Positions 33,301 through 47,825 are shown, numbered from the stretch's first letter. The stretch: 64,000 nt of DNA from Blasia pusilla (GCA_050084515.1 CM114275.1:4836001-4900000); one strand, 5' to 3'. Notes: a model not told the origin generated them from the sequence alone. Numbers and translations are program-made.

Positions 33301-36300
33301 TAATAATTCTGAATGCTCAAAATAAATAAAAAAACATGCGCTCCGTATGGACGGTAGCTTCGACTCGCCGCCGGTAGTTTAGGGTTTCTAGCGTGCCCCG
33401 TGGCAGTGAAAGACCGGTTTAGGGTTGAAGGCTCGGGATCCAAGACGATGGCGGCGCCGGCGGAGCTGGCAACGAATGGCCAATAAATGGAAGCATTCGT
33501 CGTCTTCATGGGCTGTCCGCTCGCCACTTTCACTGGGAGCTCGTCCGCGACCGGCGAGGGCCTTCCACGTTACAGGAGGAGGAGGAATCTTCACAGCCCC
33601 TTCGATTGTTTGAGATTCCCGACGAGCAGCAACCGGTTCACTGGATCCAGTTCACCCGGAGCTGCGGGCACTGCAGTGTGTGTGCGCGTCGCCTCTTGCC
33701 CGAGACGAGTAACTGAGGACTCGAGAGCGGCCCTTCTTTGCAGAGAAGAAATGAAGATTTCCACTACTGAAGGAGAAGGTCTCATGGATTGATTCTCTGG
33801 AAGTTTCGTGGACTCTGTCTGGCCTCCGAGTGGAAATGATGTTTCGAGCGAATTCGACCGGAGACAATCGCGGCTTTCTCACTACAAGTGCGACGTTGAA
33901 GGAGATGATGTTCGAGGAAGGGTCCGTTCGAGAGGTCCCGGGTGTTGTTTTCATGGAATCTTCATATTCCTTTTCCAAACTTATTCATGTGGAGCGAGTT
34001 GGTGATATTTCTAATTGAGATGTATTTCATCCTTCTATTTTCATTAAGTTCTGTTAGAGAATTTTCTTGAGCTGGTTTGAGAAAACGTATCATTTGTTTA
34101 GTTTTTTCTGGCTCAAACTTTTTCAGAAATTTTTGAAAAAGTGAACACAATTCTTTTTTGAAAAAGAATTTATTCTTTAAGAATTTATTTTGAAATAGTT
34201 AGAGAAATCTCAATGAAGTGCTCCAATTGTGTATTATAATTTTGAATTTAAACTAATTTTCGAATAGATTATTTTGTGAAATCAGATTTGAAAATCATTT
34301 CACAAATAATTTACTCGATTCTAAAATTTGATAAAATTCAAAATTATAAAAATCTATGTGATAATTCACATAGAACACATAAGGGAAAGGAATCTTAGAA
34401 AATACTAATACAATTATCACATTCCAGATTATGCAGCTAGGTAGTGGATCTAGAACTTCATTAAAAATGAAAATGCAACTTATTAATTATATTTTTATGA
34501 GACACGTGTAAGAATCCGTTCTATCTTTACATGACTTATCTCAAATTTACCGATCTCATGTTCAATTCTGTATGGACACTGAGTTTAGGGCAATCTGTGG
34601 ACTTTGTGTTGTCAAATTCCGTGTGAACGTGGTATTGTTAATTCTTGCTTCACGTGAACATGCTTCAGATGAACGGAAACATTTTGGATCTGAGCCCCTC
34701 ACATTATGCGTTCGGCATATCCCATTTCCATTTCGCTGACAGGTAAAACGCTGATCAGTCACTGGAAGCGGAAAAGGAAACTCACAGAAAGTCCAAATGT
34801 CTCAACCCTATACGCCAACGAGAAACGCTTTGAAAGGTGACATACACAAAATGGAATGAACAATTCATTTCGTAAGGAGCCGCTGTCGATTCTTGAGCAG
34901 AAACCGTCTTGCGCTGATCGCGGAAAGAACTGAAGTAGAACGTCTACAGAATGCGCCAACGAAATTTAAGTGCCAGTGCAGTATGCAGACGTGCTTACGT
35001 ACCACTGCAAACGCAAATCGTCGTTTAATTCGCTTTTCAAAGACAGCGGGATCAAGCGTGAAATACAGAGTGATTGAACTCTCTGCTGCGTGACGCGTAC
35101 AGCTTCATGGATCGTTAGAAAGCTTTACTGCCCGTAAGAAAGCCTCAAAACTTCAAGCCAATGCTATGCTTTTAAACATTTACATAGTTACTAACTTCTT
35201 AGAGCTCGAGACATAGTTACTAACTTCTTAGAGTTCGAGGTCCGTCATCCGTCACCTAAACATTCATGTCATACAATCTGACATTTATCAAACATGTCGA
35301 CTCGGATCTGGGATACTAGTTGTAAATGTAGCCATGTTTATTTTGCAAATATCTAGATAAACGAGAGTGTGGGGTGAAGTTTATTCCTACTGTTATCGAT
35401 CAGTATCACAGACGGCATAGGCTACAGAGAATACACCATCCGTCTCGCATATGGAGTGCAGATCTGAGTTTTAAACTTGTGATAAGAAATTTCCGTGAGG
35501 CACACGGAAAATGTGGCTTATATTCCGCTGGAGCCCTCAGGAACGACGACCGAAAGCTCGAAGTGGACTGACAAAAATTTCGAATAATAAATATACATCC
35601 GGTGTAAATTTTGAAAAAGAAACATACAATAGAGAGGTTTCGATTTGCAAACATATTTTCATTTGACAAACCTTCATAGGCAGCAAGAAAATTTGAATTT
35701 AGGTGCATCATCACGGATTATATATTAATTCATCAAACTCTTTTTTTTATTTCTCATCCATGGCACATACACATCCTTACTAGTTTAAAAAAAAAGTCAT
35801 TCAACATCCCCTCAAGTTCTACAAAGCATCAAAGATTTTCCCTTCCACACAAATAAATTCTTCAAGAGTTATTGAATGGCCGACTTGATGCATGAAATTT
35901 TGTTATATCTCAAAAAGAAAATCATCCAATATTTTTAAAATTATCCATAGTTTTGAAAAGAAGTATTGATGATCAAATTTGGGAGAATGAATTTTAGCAT
36001 TTGTAGCTCTCAAGGATAAAATTTAAAGCATCTAATTTTGACAAATGAAATCAAGAATTCTTTTAGTAAAAAATTGTTTGCATTGAGTGGATCCAAGCAT
36101 CGATTCTATGACAACAATAATAAATAGTTTGCATTGAACTCTCAATAAGTGTTCTCTTTGATTAGTCCTAGCCCATTCTTCAAGAGAGAATCCAGATTCA
36201 ATACATGCAAGTTATTATATATTATATATTACGGATCCCAACATGGATATAATCTAACGTCGATGAGCTCCGAATGAACTTCATTCGAGATATGTCTCTC

Positions 36301-38840
36301 CGGCCACCTCCATGGGTGACTTGTACACAGATAACCTCCTCCTAGCATATCCCAACGATTTCAAGTACACAATGTACTTGAAGCCGTTCTTTCTCTTGCC
36401 TAAGAGGAGGAGGAGGAGGAAGATCTTGATCTTGTACGAGACTTTATGCAAATTTCAAGTATGTTTCCTTCTTGTTCTTGGTCCTTTCTCTACTACTAGT
36501 GGAACTCCTTGTGTTCCTCCTCTTCTCTTTGGCGCCATCTCTTTCTCTAGTGTGACATCTTGATAGAAAACGGTAGGAACCAAGGCTAGCTCCCTCCTTT
36601 CTTGTGTATATGTTCTATGGGCGCTTGCAACCCCTTCTAGAATTGGAAGAACTTGAGATACAAAGGTGGCTCTTCGTGTAGAAATCATCTATCCACCTTA
36701 TGATATTCTTGAAGCTCTCAAAGAGGAGGAGGAGGAGGTTTTACAATTGTTGTCCTTCGACCCCAAATTAACTAGGACTTCTAGCTTTTGCAGCTGAAGA
36801 GGATCATTCTCCCCAAGTCTCGAGAAGTGTCAAAGTGCATGTTTTCCCAATTTGAGGCATGGTGGCAAGCAAGAGTTTTCATAACCCACGCTTAAATGAC
36901 CCCATACGCAACCCGTGAAGATTTGCTTAAAGGTCATGGTTAAAAGCCCACGTGGGTGGGTGCCTGTACAGGCTTCACGAGACTTCCCCTGCCCGAAATA
37001 ACCCGACTCCAAAAAACATAATCACAAACCTCCTCCGTATCGCTTCTCGTGGTCCATCTTATTCCGCCAGTCGACGTGTCATGAAGCCCGCGTTACAGAT
37101 TCCCAGCGAGATTCCTCCCTCTCTGTGGTGATCCATCTTCATTTGCCAGTCGCTCTTCCTACGTTCGCCTACGGTAGAGAGAGATCCAGAAGCCAGCTGC
37201 CTCAGACACTTGCACATGATCCAACGGAGCCTCACAGAACTCACGCGCAGCTTTACCACCTAAAGTGCAAGGGTACTACGTGCAACATCCAGTTCATGCA
37301 TGCGATGCGAAGTAGAGCGAAATTACGCGTGTCGCGTTCCGATTCCAAAGCTGCGCGACTTGCATGCGAGATAGCAATGGTACGTACGTACCTCTTCCAA
37401 CCTCACGAGAACGAACCGTGACGCGTGTCTTGTCGAGTGTGGCTCCAACACGCAAGTCGTTGGTAAACCCTCATTCCCATCATCATGAATCGTCGCGCGG
37501 GAGCGGAATCAGAAGAACGCAACAAATCCTTTTCGTGCACAGGTGGCCGGCCACCAGGATTCCAACACATCGTTGCTACGTTTAGCAGTTTCTTCGTTGC
37601 TGTTCTACAGTACTTGTCTTTTATCTCGCTCGCCTACGCCTCGTCACATCATCCGCGTCTACCCGCCGGTGTACGTATCATTGGAAGGTAATGCATGTGC
37701 TTTGTGTACAGACAGAGGAGGCCGTACTCGAGCACGAAGGAGTCAGGCTCTATACGTGGGTTGCTTGCAGGGATAATTGCATCAAATATGATACCACCCC
37801 ACGGCGCCGGTCATTTTGCATGTCTCTGAGTCCGATCCAGTTCAGTGAGTATATATTTATTTCTCTCCCGGCCCTGTTGAAGCGTAAACATTGTTTTGTT
37901 CTTTCGATTCTTGGAACGGCATCATCTTTCGGTAGCCGTGAGTAGTTGAGGATGGGGTTAGGTAAGAGTTCGGAGAGAACTAATGTGTACAACGTTCTTT
38001 CAGTATCGTCTTTGTTCTTTAAGATTTGTCGTCCTTTAGTAGGGACCTATATAAATTGGGAAACTATATAAATAATCTGAATATATGTATTAATTTTATA
38101 TTTTAATTAGATATATGTATTTTTTAAACTGTAATTTTAAAATAAATTTTTTTCCTTTTCTTTTCGGAATTATTATTTTTATTATGATGAAAACAATCAA
38201 ATCAATTTTAGTTCAGATTTGAAAAACATTTTTTTATCCAAATTCATCTAGATTGGTTTATGATGCAAAACTTTTTAAAGTTTTTGTATAATTTATTTTT
38301 ATGAATAAATTTTCCAATCTATTCCCAATTTGGAGAAGGAATTTTCTTTTATCTTATCTGTAAATTATTTAATTTTAATTTCAATCAGGAAAGAAATCTT
38401 AGAAATGAAAATTTAAACAGTTTATAAATCACGTTTAATTTGTGAAACCAATATAATCAAGAATGCTTTTAGACATAAAAACGATTCAAGAATGGTAGAT
38501 ATGAGTGAGCTGGTGCAATCCAAATCTAAATGATATCACTCGACAATTTTCTCAACAACTCTTACGCGTTCGTGAGATATAGGCAACGTCGACAGCGGAA
38601 CCGGAGGCAATGGGAAGTTGATCTTGAAATAACATCTCTTTCCTTCAAGTTTTTGTGATCTAAAGCGGAATTAAAACGGAATCGACGTTCATGCATAAAA
38701 GCCTGCACAAATGTGGGAAGTGGTTTACACGAATTTTTCATGCGCTTCTCAACAATTTGATTAATTTTTCTTTTGGAAAAAATTAACAGCTCACTGGACA
38801 TACGTCTTGAATCTAACAATGCAGAGGCGCAGCTGGTGAG
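33300..38840. other. Non-coding or unrecognised; small direct repeat at 35.2 kb
   Basis: 33.33-33.97 kb is GC-rich with several overlapping short frames on both strands, possibly a former promoter or first exon, but no product is recognisable. A 29-bp unit ACATAGTTACTAACTTCTT.. is tandemly duplicated at 35182-35239 with one substitution. GA-rich codon-like runs (AGGAGGAGG) occur at 36400 and 36725. 38.0-38.5 kb is AT-rich. Confidence 0.45.
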
Positions 38841-38842
38841 GC

Positions 38843-38991
38843 CCCATTCAAGTATAGTTTAGGCGCTAGCAGGGGCATAGCAGATTTAGGCCCATTCAAT
38901 TTAGGCGCGGGGCCGCGGGCAGAGCTGCGGAAGCCCATTCAAAAATTCAGGAAACGAGGAAAGAGAGGATGATAAGGTAAGTCCCATTCAA
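38843..38991 (+). repeat. Four evenly spaced CCCATTCAA motifs
   Basis: CCCATTCAA occurs at 38843, 38891, 38934 and 38983, with spacings of 48, 43 and 49. TTTAGGCGC is shared by the first two units. This suggests an eroded array of about 47 bp. Confidence 0.5.
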
Positions 38992-39719
38992 ACATTACAA
39001 AACGCTAGCCTAAACTTGAATTACAAGAAAGGTGGAGAGAGACATAGAAGAGACATGCTCTCTCTTCACCATTTTCGAAATTTTAGTTCGTTGGTTTGCA
39101 TAACTCAAGCGTGATGCAAGGAGTGAAAAGTCTGCAGAACTGTGCAGGATCAAGACCTGCGATTGAGTCATAAATGGCAAATCTCGAGTTTCCAGAACCT
39201 GCTGCTAGAGGTAGCCGGCACTCCCCCCAGAGACATGTACACTGCTTCGGAGATAGTTGTAAATAAGGACATAATTTCTTGGATCTGCTCCAGGGCCGAC
39301 ATTTTAAACTGGAAGCGGTACTTTAATTTGAATGTTCTGCTTAGACTCCCTGACTCAAGATCATGAACTTACATGAGATAGAGCGTGGAGATGAATATAG
39401 CACTTTGTCATCTCGAGAATGTTGAATTTAGAACACAAATTCTTTGAGTACATTCTCTGTCTTTTCATAATTATGTCGTGCAAATCCGCCGATATGTGAT
39501 ATGAAGTTATATTGACGAATCCCCTAGAAATACTTGCCTAGGTCTTCACGATAGGTTTCAAGCTGAGGCTGGACATAGAATATTGCACAACTAGGGCTAG
39601 TAGCTTCAGCCGAGAAAGAAGGGTGCCCGATAGTGGCGTTTCGCAGTGAGCTTTAAATTTGCACAGGCGCAAATTTAAAGCTCCACTTAATTTAAATTTA
39701 AATTTAAACACTTCATCGA

Positions 39720-40150
39720 AGGAATCTTGCACAGCCAAGGTCCAGGAGTCCGGCAGCGCTCACCGGGGCGTCTACTAGCGGGATGAGAAATCCTGAATAT
39801 GATCTGACCTCTCGTCCGAGCAATTCTGGCGACGTCCACGACGAGTGATGTCATTAGCTGTAGACCTTTCATCGTAGCAAATCTTGCGATTTCTTCTGAA
39901 TTTAGCGAGTCCTGGATGTGACCAGGTCCAGGTCTTTCGTCCAAGAATCGAAGTCCTATACAGTCTACAATGTAATGAACTTCGAATCAGCAACTCCTGG
40001 ATGTGGTGTTATCCAGATCTCTCGTCCAGAAACCCCCTGACTTCTACAATATAATTCAACTCTGTCCAAAAAACCCCTGAATTCTACAATATAATTCAAC
40101 TCCTGGATGTGGACCCTTCCGGATCTCACGTCCAAGAAAGTTCTACAGCT
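39720..40150. repeat. Imperfect direct repeats around TCCTGGATGTG
   Basis: The phrases TCCTGGATGTG, GGTCCAGG and CTCGTCCA(G/A) recur at intervals of about 90-110. TTCTACAATATAATTCAACT appears twice near 40045 and 40081. It is a decayed tandem array with no coding signal. Confidence 0.5.
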
Positions 40151-40212
40151 CCAAATCGGGATCTCAGCAAAGAGTTTGGACACTGAACACAATGAAATCT
40201 AGATTTAAAGCG

Positions 40213-40267
40213 ACTGCTAGATGTGTGTACACATCCAGCAGTTACACGTGGAGTTTACACTCCACGT
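40213..40267. repeat. Two adjacent palindromes
   Basis: ACTGCTAGATGTGT (40213-40226) pairs with ACACATCCAGCAGT (40229-40242), 13 of 14 bases. Four bases later ACGTGGAGT (40246-40254) pairs with ACTCCACGT (40259-40267), all nine. Two neighbouring cruciform-capable sites with tiny loops are unusual. Confidence 0.65.
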
Positions 40268-43200
40268 CCAACTTCATTCCACACCATATATATATGCTCT
40301 TGACCTAAGATGGATGAAATGCTAGATAGCTGCAGAACCTCAACTCAATAATACCGTCACGTCGACAGGCTTACGCACATAAATTCGATTCAATGAATGG
40401 GGCATTCAGTAAAGCACAGAGGACTTGGCAGAGCTACATCGCCATCACTTCTCCTGACCTAGTTGTAACAGTGGTCTGCGACGTTCGGCCCAAGCTTAAG
40501 ATCCTGAAGTTTTCTTTTGAAGTTTTAGTTTCATCTCGAGATGAAGCAAGAAGGGTTGGTTCTACACTCCCACAGTGTGACGATGGAGAGCTCCAAAGCT
40601 CGCACATTTGATACTGTTTCCCGAAACCACTTGTGAGCTGAATTTTCACGCGCGCATCGTAATTTTCATACACAAAAGTCAGTTGATAAGGAAAGTGCTC
40701 ACCATCCCAGCAAGATATGTATCGATTGCTTGTGACGGGTGCGAATTCAGGATCCATTGTTCGAGTATTCCTGAGTCCAATAATACCTTCTACTGCCAAA
40801 TTACTGATTATTTTCCAACTTCCGTCTTGAACACTTCTTACATCTGCTCTTAAATTATCTCAGGTCTTGGTCAACTCGCGACTCCATAGAGAAATCTACA
40901 AATGAGAAGGGGAGATAGGAGTTCAGATGTGGGAATGGTTTAGATCCGGACTGAGTTGACCAATAAATTTGGTCTAAACACTAGATCTGCTCAAACATTG
41001 AGTGCACACACACGGTAGAGAAACCCGCTTAAATTTCGCATGTCCAAACTTGAGGCCAGAACCCTTCCGGTCCCCATTATCGTCAATTAGTCTCACCAGA
41101 CAGATCGCTCTCTTGTCCCGTTGTTTTTTTTATTTCTTCTCCATCTAGCTCACAGCCGCAGATCGCCCTCTTGGAACACTTGCTTAGCAACCGTCCGCGA
41201 AACGATCGTCCTTAGCCAGTCGCTCCCATGTTCTCCCCAAGCTAGATCAACCGCACTGCGAAAGACTGGGCTAGGCAACCTCTTCAAGCCCTGCCGACCG
41301 AGGATAGAGTTCAGCTTTCGGTTTGAGTTAGCGTTTTGGTCGGAGCAAGCCGTTCCTAGAACCAGATGCGGAAACGTCTTTCTGAGAAGGTGATCCTTGG
41401 AGACTTTTTAGGAAGGTGATCTCTTAGAGCTCTTACGAGGGCAGGCATTGGGCACAACTGCAGACGAGTTCCTAGAACCAGATGCGGAAACGTCTTTTTG
41501 AGAAGGTGATCCTTGGAGACTTGTTAGGAGGGTGATCTCTAAGAGCTCTTACGAGGGCAGGCATTGGGCACAACTGCAGACGAGAGGACAATTGTAGTTT
41601 GGAGCGCCATGGATGAAACTGAGACTAAGAAGAGCACGGAAGGGGTAATTTCGTGGAGCTTTAGAAGCTGGAACTGAGCGACTCACGGAGGGGATATTTT
41701 TCTGTAAGGGTAGTCAACGCTTGCTCTGGTTCGACACTCCATGAGCGCAAATCTTCTACTCGGGGAGGAATTTGGAAGAGAGCATTTAAAAAAATGCACG
41801 AACGGTCCAAAATTCCCATCATTGTAGGTTGAGACAAGTCTCAACCTGGGTTCCATTGTATGCATATGCAAAATGTGTCCTGGGGACCGGCCATCGTAGG
41901 TTTAGACGAGTCTGAACGCGGCGGAATCCATAATATGAGTACGTTGAATGCGGATAAGCACGGCATAATAATGTTCATCCTGGACATGGCGCCTAGTCGC
42001 CAGTAGGGGGCGATAAACAAGCACAACTTTGAGGTTAGGGAGGGCATCGGATTACAGTTGCCGATCCGGTTTAGGGTGCAGACGTGATGTACGTTTTGCA
42101 ACCGGGGGCGATCGAGCAAGGATACCGCGATGAAACCCGGATTAAACACGGAAACACATACACGTACCATCAGTACACTCGAGACGGAGTTTGAGATAAT
42201 GCACGACGTTCTAGCGAGCTTTTCCACGCCAAGTACACGGAGTCCTTTAAAGCATCGAAACTCCCGAGGAGGAATCCATGCCAGCTTCAGAGACGTGAGA
42301 GTATTAGTCGCCCAAGGGTAGGTACATACGTGTACGCGTACTCGGATGGAGTTGCACATCCCGTTTCATGTGAAAAAGGAAATTGTACCCCCAGAAACGC
42401 TTGAGCCAATGAATGGTCGGAAATTAAGCAATCTTGCGGGTGTGCAAGCGTATGCACATTTACTGATTCACACTCGCATTGATGTGTTTTGCATGGAACT
42501 TGTACGCGATCACCTACCAACCAAAAAGGACGAAGAGACTAATAGGTCTGTAGTTAAAACTAAATTTTCTTCACGATGACGATGTTTCCAGCTTTGCATG
42601 AGTTTTGAATCTAAGATCGGGACTAAGATTGGGACTTAAAGGATATGCCCATGGATGTCGGAGGAGGGTATCGTAAAAACGATGTCGGACCACGACCGTC
42701 TACAAGCGGAACGATGGTCTTCTAGGCGGTCACTTGCATGAGTTTTGTGCAATTGTTTCCGGCTTCTATAGATCCTTTTTCTTTCAAAAATATCAACAAA
42801 TCACTATTTTTGCATGGAACTAAATACAGAGGACGTGCACTTGGCCTCATTGCTTTCGAAACTCCTTCGTCGGATCACCTGATTCTCCTCATTCTAGTGC
42901 TGATGAACACTTCTCTTGTGCGAGTTAAACTTGAAAACCTTCAAAACCAAATCTTCAGGAAGAAAAAATATCCATGTCTTCACAAAAGTCTCTAGGAGGG
43001 GAAGAATCAGTATCTTCGAAACAAGATTTCCTCTTTGCGAGCCAAAAGAAAAGTTTAAAGCCTGTCCTGAAGAAGTCGCCGCGCTTCGAACACATGCAGG
43101 AAAGGGTTCCGTGGTTCCCACAAACTTCGCGCTCTTTGAAAGTTTGATCTAGTTAACGCATGCCATCAACAACTGAACGCTGCGCATCCCGAAATGATAT

Positions 43201-44714
43201 CATTCGCGCGTACTCGAAATCTGGATCAAACAGCCGCCAGAAATTAATCTCTGAATCTCATGTCAGCGCTACGCTCAGAGACGGTGTAACTCCTGTAATT
43301 TTTCCCAGTTCAAGGAAAGTTTACAGCTACTCGAGGAAATGATTTACTCAAGGTTCTTGGGTTCCATCGTTGAACGAACAAACAAACTGAATGTGAAAAT
43401 TGGAAGTTTCTCCTCGACAGTCAGTTTCTTGAAAATCAACAGGCGATCCCACGCATTGATAACTCTCTCGACTCATAGAGTCAAGAAATCTACCTGCTGA
43501 CTTCTCTAATCTATTTGAATGCGGAAAAGAAAATCCATTCAGTGGACCGTCCCCCTCACAGTATGTGCTTCCCTCGCGGCACAATTTAAAGCGCTGTGAA
43601 ACTAGCTTGAGAAGATATATCTGTGAAAAATATAGTCAGCGAACAGATTTCACTTTCCAACGTTTTCAGGTTACGGGTTCATTTCAGTTCCTGGGCCTAC
43701 GTCGAATCCCCTGCCTTCACGCGATACATTCCTGAGAAATCTCTCGAAATGAACTGCTAACAGAGGAGAGATGAGGGCCACAATTCAGGGAGTTCGTCCT
43801 TGTGAATCATGACGCTCGCGAACTTGCACATCTCTCCCAATTCTCGTGGATCACTTTCCACTCAACTCTGTTCTCCTCCGCATCCCTCTCACCCTCTGCA
43901 CGTGGACACCACCGCATTGTCGTGAGAAATTTTACTACCCACTCCGTCCCTCCCTCCGTATCCAGCTCACACTCGGAAGCGCGGTAGGCATGAAGGATAG
44001 GGTGAGCGTGAAGTGTCAACGGGACGAAGGGCACAGACACATGTCGTTCCTGCGACGATGAGGGGGCAAAGAATTAAATCGGCTTCGTTCATGTTACGCG
44101 TTTCGACTCGATTAGTTAATGTGTAAGGACAGTATGTCTGTATGTACTAGCTCCTTCAAAAGGGCGTGAGCTGGCACGTCTTTTTGCAGGGGCTGTGTGC
44201 TTAAGCGATCAAATTAGGGTTCCTCGGAAAGAGTCGCAGGGATTTTGAAGTTATATAGCCCGGTTTTCAGTGGATTCCTGTGGAGTTCATCTCCTACTTT
44301 CGCGCCGAGATGAGATTAGTGTTTTGTTCAGATGCTTTCCTTTCCGGGGGGCCTTGATGCATGCAGGAAGACTCCGAATACTAGTATATGCTCGTGAAGT
44401 TCCGTTGGCATCGGACAATCGACTCTGCATACGAGTTCCCAGTTCCTAGCTTGTCGTTTATTATGGGAACAGGAAACCAGTTCAGGCTCATAAGTACAAA
44501 ATATGCAGTTGATATAATGTACATGATTTCTTTCCTACTTTTATTAATCTGATTAAAGTATATCACCATAGGTTGGTCACTCACAGAAACTTCTCTTTCG
44601 AACCCTGCATTTGAAGGGTTCAATACGAAACGTTGTTGTGAAGAAAGAATGCTAGAGTAAAATTCGGCTTGTGTGAAAACCAACGAGTAAAGAAGCTAGG
44701 AAAGAACGTGAACC
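40268..44714. other. Non-coding, no gene recognised (contains the 41.4-kb duplication)
   Basis: Scattered short frames on both strands give no recognisable product. Confidence 0.45.
41353..41584. repeat. 116-bp tandem duplication
   Basis: The unit starting TTCCTAGAACCAGATGCGG at 41353 repeats at 41469. The second copy ends at 41584 with GCAGACGAG. Only a few substitutions separate the copies, so the duplication is recent. Confidence 0.85.
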
Positions 44715-44879
44715 TATCAACGTCTCGTCTCGTCTCGTCTCGTCTCGTGCGATTCGAGACGTGGATAGGTTAGCTTAATTCTGGTGGACTGATGTTTCTG
44801 GTTGTATCAACGTCTCGTCTCGTGCGATTCGAGACGTGGATAGGTTAGCTTAATTCTGGTGGACTGATGTTTCTGGTTG
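44715..44879. repeat. Tandem duplication with CTCGT length variation
   Basis: Two copies, 90 bp (44715-44804) and 75 bp (44805-44879), share TATCAACG, a CTCGT run, GCGATTCGAGACGTGGATAGG and the downstream sequence. They differ by three CTCGT units. CGTCTCG..CGAGACG in each copy can pair. Confidence 0.85.
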
Positions 44880-47825
44880 AAGGGAAGAAAGGAGAACACG
44901 GTAGTAGATGCCGCGAGGCTGATGAGAAATGGTGGCGTGGTCTCAATTCATTGCGAGTAAGGCAGTGACCCATTTTATTCCATGTTTTCTCTGCATTTGA
45001 TTCTATTACTCACGGTTAACGGCCTCACTACTGTATAAGTCGTGTAGCCATTAACCGAATCGTAATCGTGTCAGTAACCTTCTTATAATATAGTTCTTCT
45101 GGTGATCCCCCTTAAATCGCGTGCTGTTTATTGAGGCTTCGCCCTTTCTTAAATCGCAAGAATGACAGTGTAGTTCTTACCCGTAACATGTCTTCTTGAA
45201 GTTCCACAGCTGCTACGGTAGGCTTTCGCAAGTGAGGAAAAATCTGGAGCTTCTTCAGTAGTAGTCTGAGTGGTGCCGTAGTTAAAAAACGATTTTGCAA
45301 CTGTTGAGTTGAGGTGGTAAATATACACTTCAATAGAAACTGGATGGAAAACCCATCGGGATACCAAGAAGGGGGCATAGAGAGAAAAAAACACAAGGCC
45401 CTCCCCTCAACGACCAAAATCACCAACAACGGAAACAATATGAGCAACACCAATAGAACTATGGTTACTATTAAGTGGGCCTCAGTCCGCCACAAAAGCC
45501 GATTTGCTCTAAAACTATGGAGACCAGTTGTCCATAATAAAATATTGCTATTTCTCATTTGGGCGCAATCCGTTTAGGTGACGTTATGTGAACAGTTGAA
45601 AGCTGAAACCGTACACGCAGAGCCGATTCCGATTACTCCGTTTTCGACTTGGCTTTTCCAGCGAGTAAGAATTCTGCTGTAGTTGTTGAATGAGGGCACT
45701 GAGGTAGGTCTTCAGCAGATTCGACAGCGATGCTTCAGTCAACCGCTCGAGGCATGGAAGAGTTCACAACCTCGACACGTAATTCTGTTCTGTGGCAGAT
45801 CCGGACATTGATCTTATTTCTTCGGGTTCAGTCTCAAGATGTTCTACATCCAATATTTTGACCCCAAGTGTCCAATACGTGGAGAGATTGTAGATACAAC
45901 GTACAAACTGTTCATGGTAAGATTGTGGATGACTCGTGTGTCGGACTGCGAATTCCGAAACAAGTTGTGCTTTGCAGTTGCTTTTTTCTCGACAGCTTCA
46001 TCGGTTTCACCGAATTATTTTAGAGTATGCTTCCAGAATCCTGATTCTTGGGATTAATTCTAACGGTCCTCTGCTCGCTAATCTTCCTGTTCTGCACTCT
46101 TAACTTGGAAATCTTAGATGCACTGACAGCATTCTGATAAATGCCTTGTCTTGTCAGTAGGTCAGGTAGTCAGTCAGCCTACAGACTTGCCCCCAACGAC
46201 GGTGATAAAGAACTTTAAGTTGTCACTCTGAGAATTTGTGAAGACCTAGGCCCGGTAGATCCGGCCACCACCTTTCTTCTCCCCGCCCCGTTGCGGCACT
46301 GTGGCCTTGAGTTCCAAACTTCCCCGACTCTGTGAGTCCCCCGTCTTAGTTCACTTCCGATGGGTTCCTCCATGTTCTTTTATTCATGTCCTGTAATTAC
46401 TCCCTCCGGCATCGGCAGGCACTGCTGTACGTAGTAGTAATTACTTGTGGACCACTTTCAGGAATGTCACGAGTTGCAAGTTTGCTCTGAGCACTCCTGA
46501 CCTTTCCTTACAAAAGCACGTTCAGGTGCAGGAAAAGGAATTCGGGCCAGGCAAAAGCTCCAATATCGATGTTCACTGTCTTCCATTGAATTCTTCTAGT
46601 ACATTCATGCTCTTTTGTGCCAGCTCTCAGCCTTTCATTACCTCTTTCCTCATCTTGTTGCCGGTACGATCCTGCCTCCAAACAAACATCCTTATTTTTC
46701 TCAGATTGTACATCGGCATGTACTTGTGAAGGTCTGGTCCTTTGCAAGCAGTGCCACATGTACTTCCAGTGGACATACACCCGAGTCTCTATCGTGCTCA
46801 GGGATGAAAATCTGTCCAGCTTGCAATTTTGTAGCGGGATCTGCAGAGCATGGCTGTAGATTCGCGTCCCAAATCTTGTACTCTGACCCCGAGGTAAAGT
46901 GTAAATTGCGGAAGTTTTTGTAATTTTTGTAAGCGCGAAGGAATATCTCGACGAAAGAGGGACGATGCGCCGTATAAATCTGAAACAAGGAAAAAAGAAA
47001 GCACTACTTAAAGAACCGTCACAGTCTAAAGCGGAAAGATTGTGTCCTGGTTTTAAATAAAACCACGGCATCAGCGCACAACATTTGGGAAATCGGGATT
47101 GCCGCGAGAAAGCCAAAGTTCTGCCACGAAGGAAATCCAAAGCTCGTTGGAACACACCGCAACAACATGTGATAGTCACGTAGTGAGGAAAGGAAACGTT
47201 GCGAGCTAAGTAAGTAATAAAGGTGCGAACCACGTCTTTGACTCGCAAATCCAGAACCCTGGGCCACGAGAAAGGAAAGGCGGTGAGATGTGAGATCAGG
47301 AATCAAGAACCCTGGGCAATGTCAGGAATCAGCTCTCTTACCGAGGCACGCTGGGAGTTTTGCAGACCCGCAAGAATAAGGAAGACGACCCGCGAGTACA
47401 TCGCTGCTTGCCCCTGCTCTAAACTTGATTACAACAAAGTTTTAAAGACACTCGCGAGACGGTGCAGAGGCAAGTATCCATTCTGCCACGCTCCAGAATC
47501 TGTGCCACGATAATTTACTCACTTGCTATGCTGTCTACGCAACGCACAGCGCAGCTCCACGACCCGCGTGGAGATGTTCTGCCTAAACACGAACTGGTGA
47601 GCTATGGAACTGCTGTCATCCTTGTGCACGTCACGGATATGAAGGAAGATGAGGAAAGTCCGTCACCCCATGACCATTCTTTCCGCTCATGTCACGCACA
47701 TCTGTGCAGCGAGCTTTGGATAAGTTTGGAGCAGCTGGAATAGATCGAATCATGCATGATATCGAAGCGACGTGAACACGACCAAGCACACTTGCTCTAC
47801 TGGTTCATTTGTCTGTCCCTTGTAG
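44880..47825. other. Mostly non-coding; one unsupported 246-codon frame
   Basis: The minus-strand frame 46508-47248 has 246 codons but no recognisable domain, and its Phe/Ser/Arg/Cys-rich composition looks like chance. On the plus strand 46800-46895 contains CPACNFVAGSAEHGC, which could be a small exon but is not assignable. Confidence 0.4.

Noticed and set aside
46508-47248. 246-codon minus-strand frame as a gene
   Set aside because: No recognisable domain, low-information composition and overlapping frames on the other strand.
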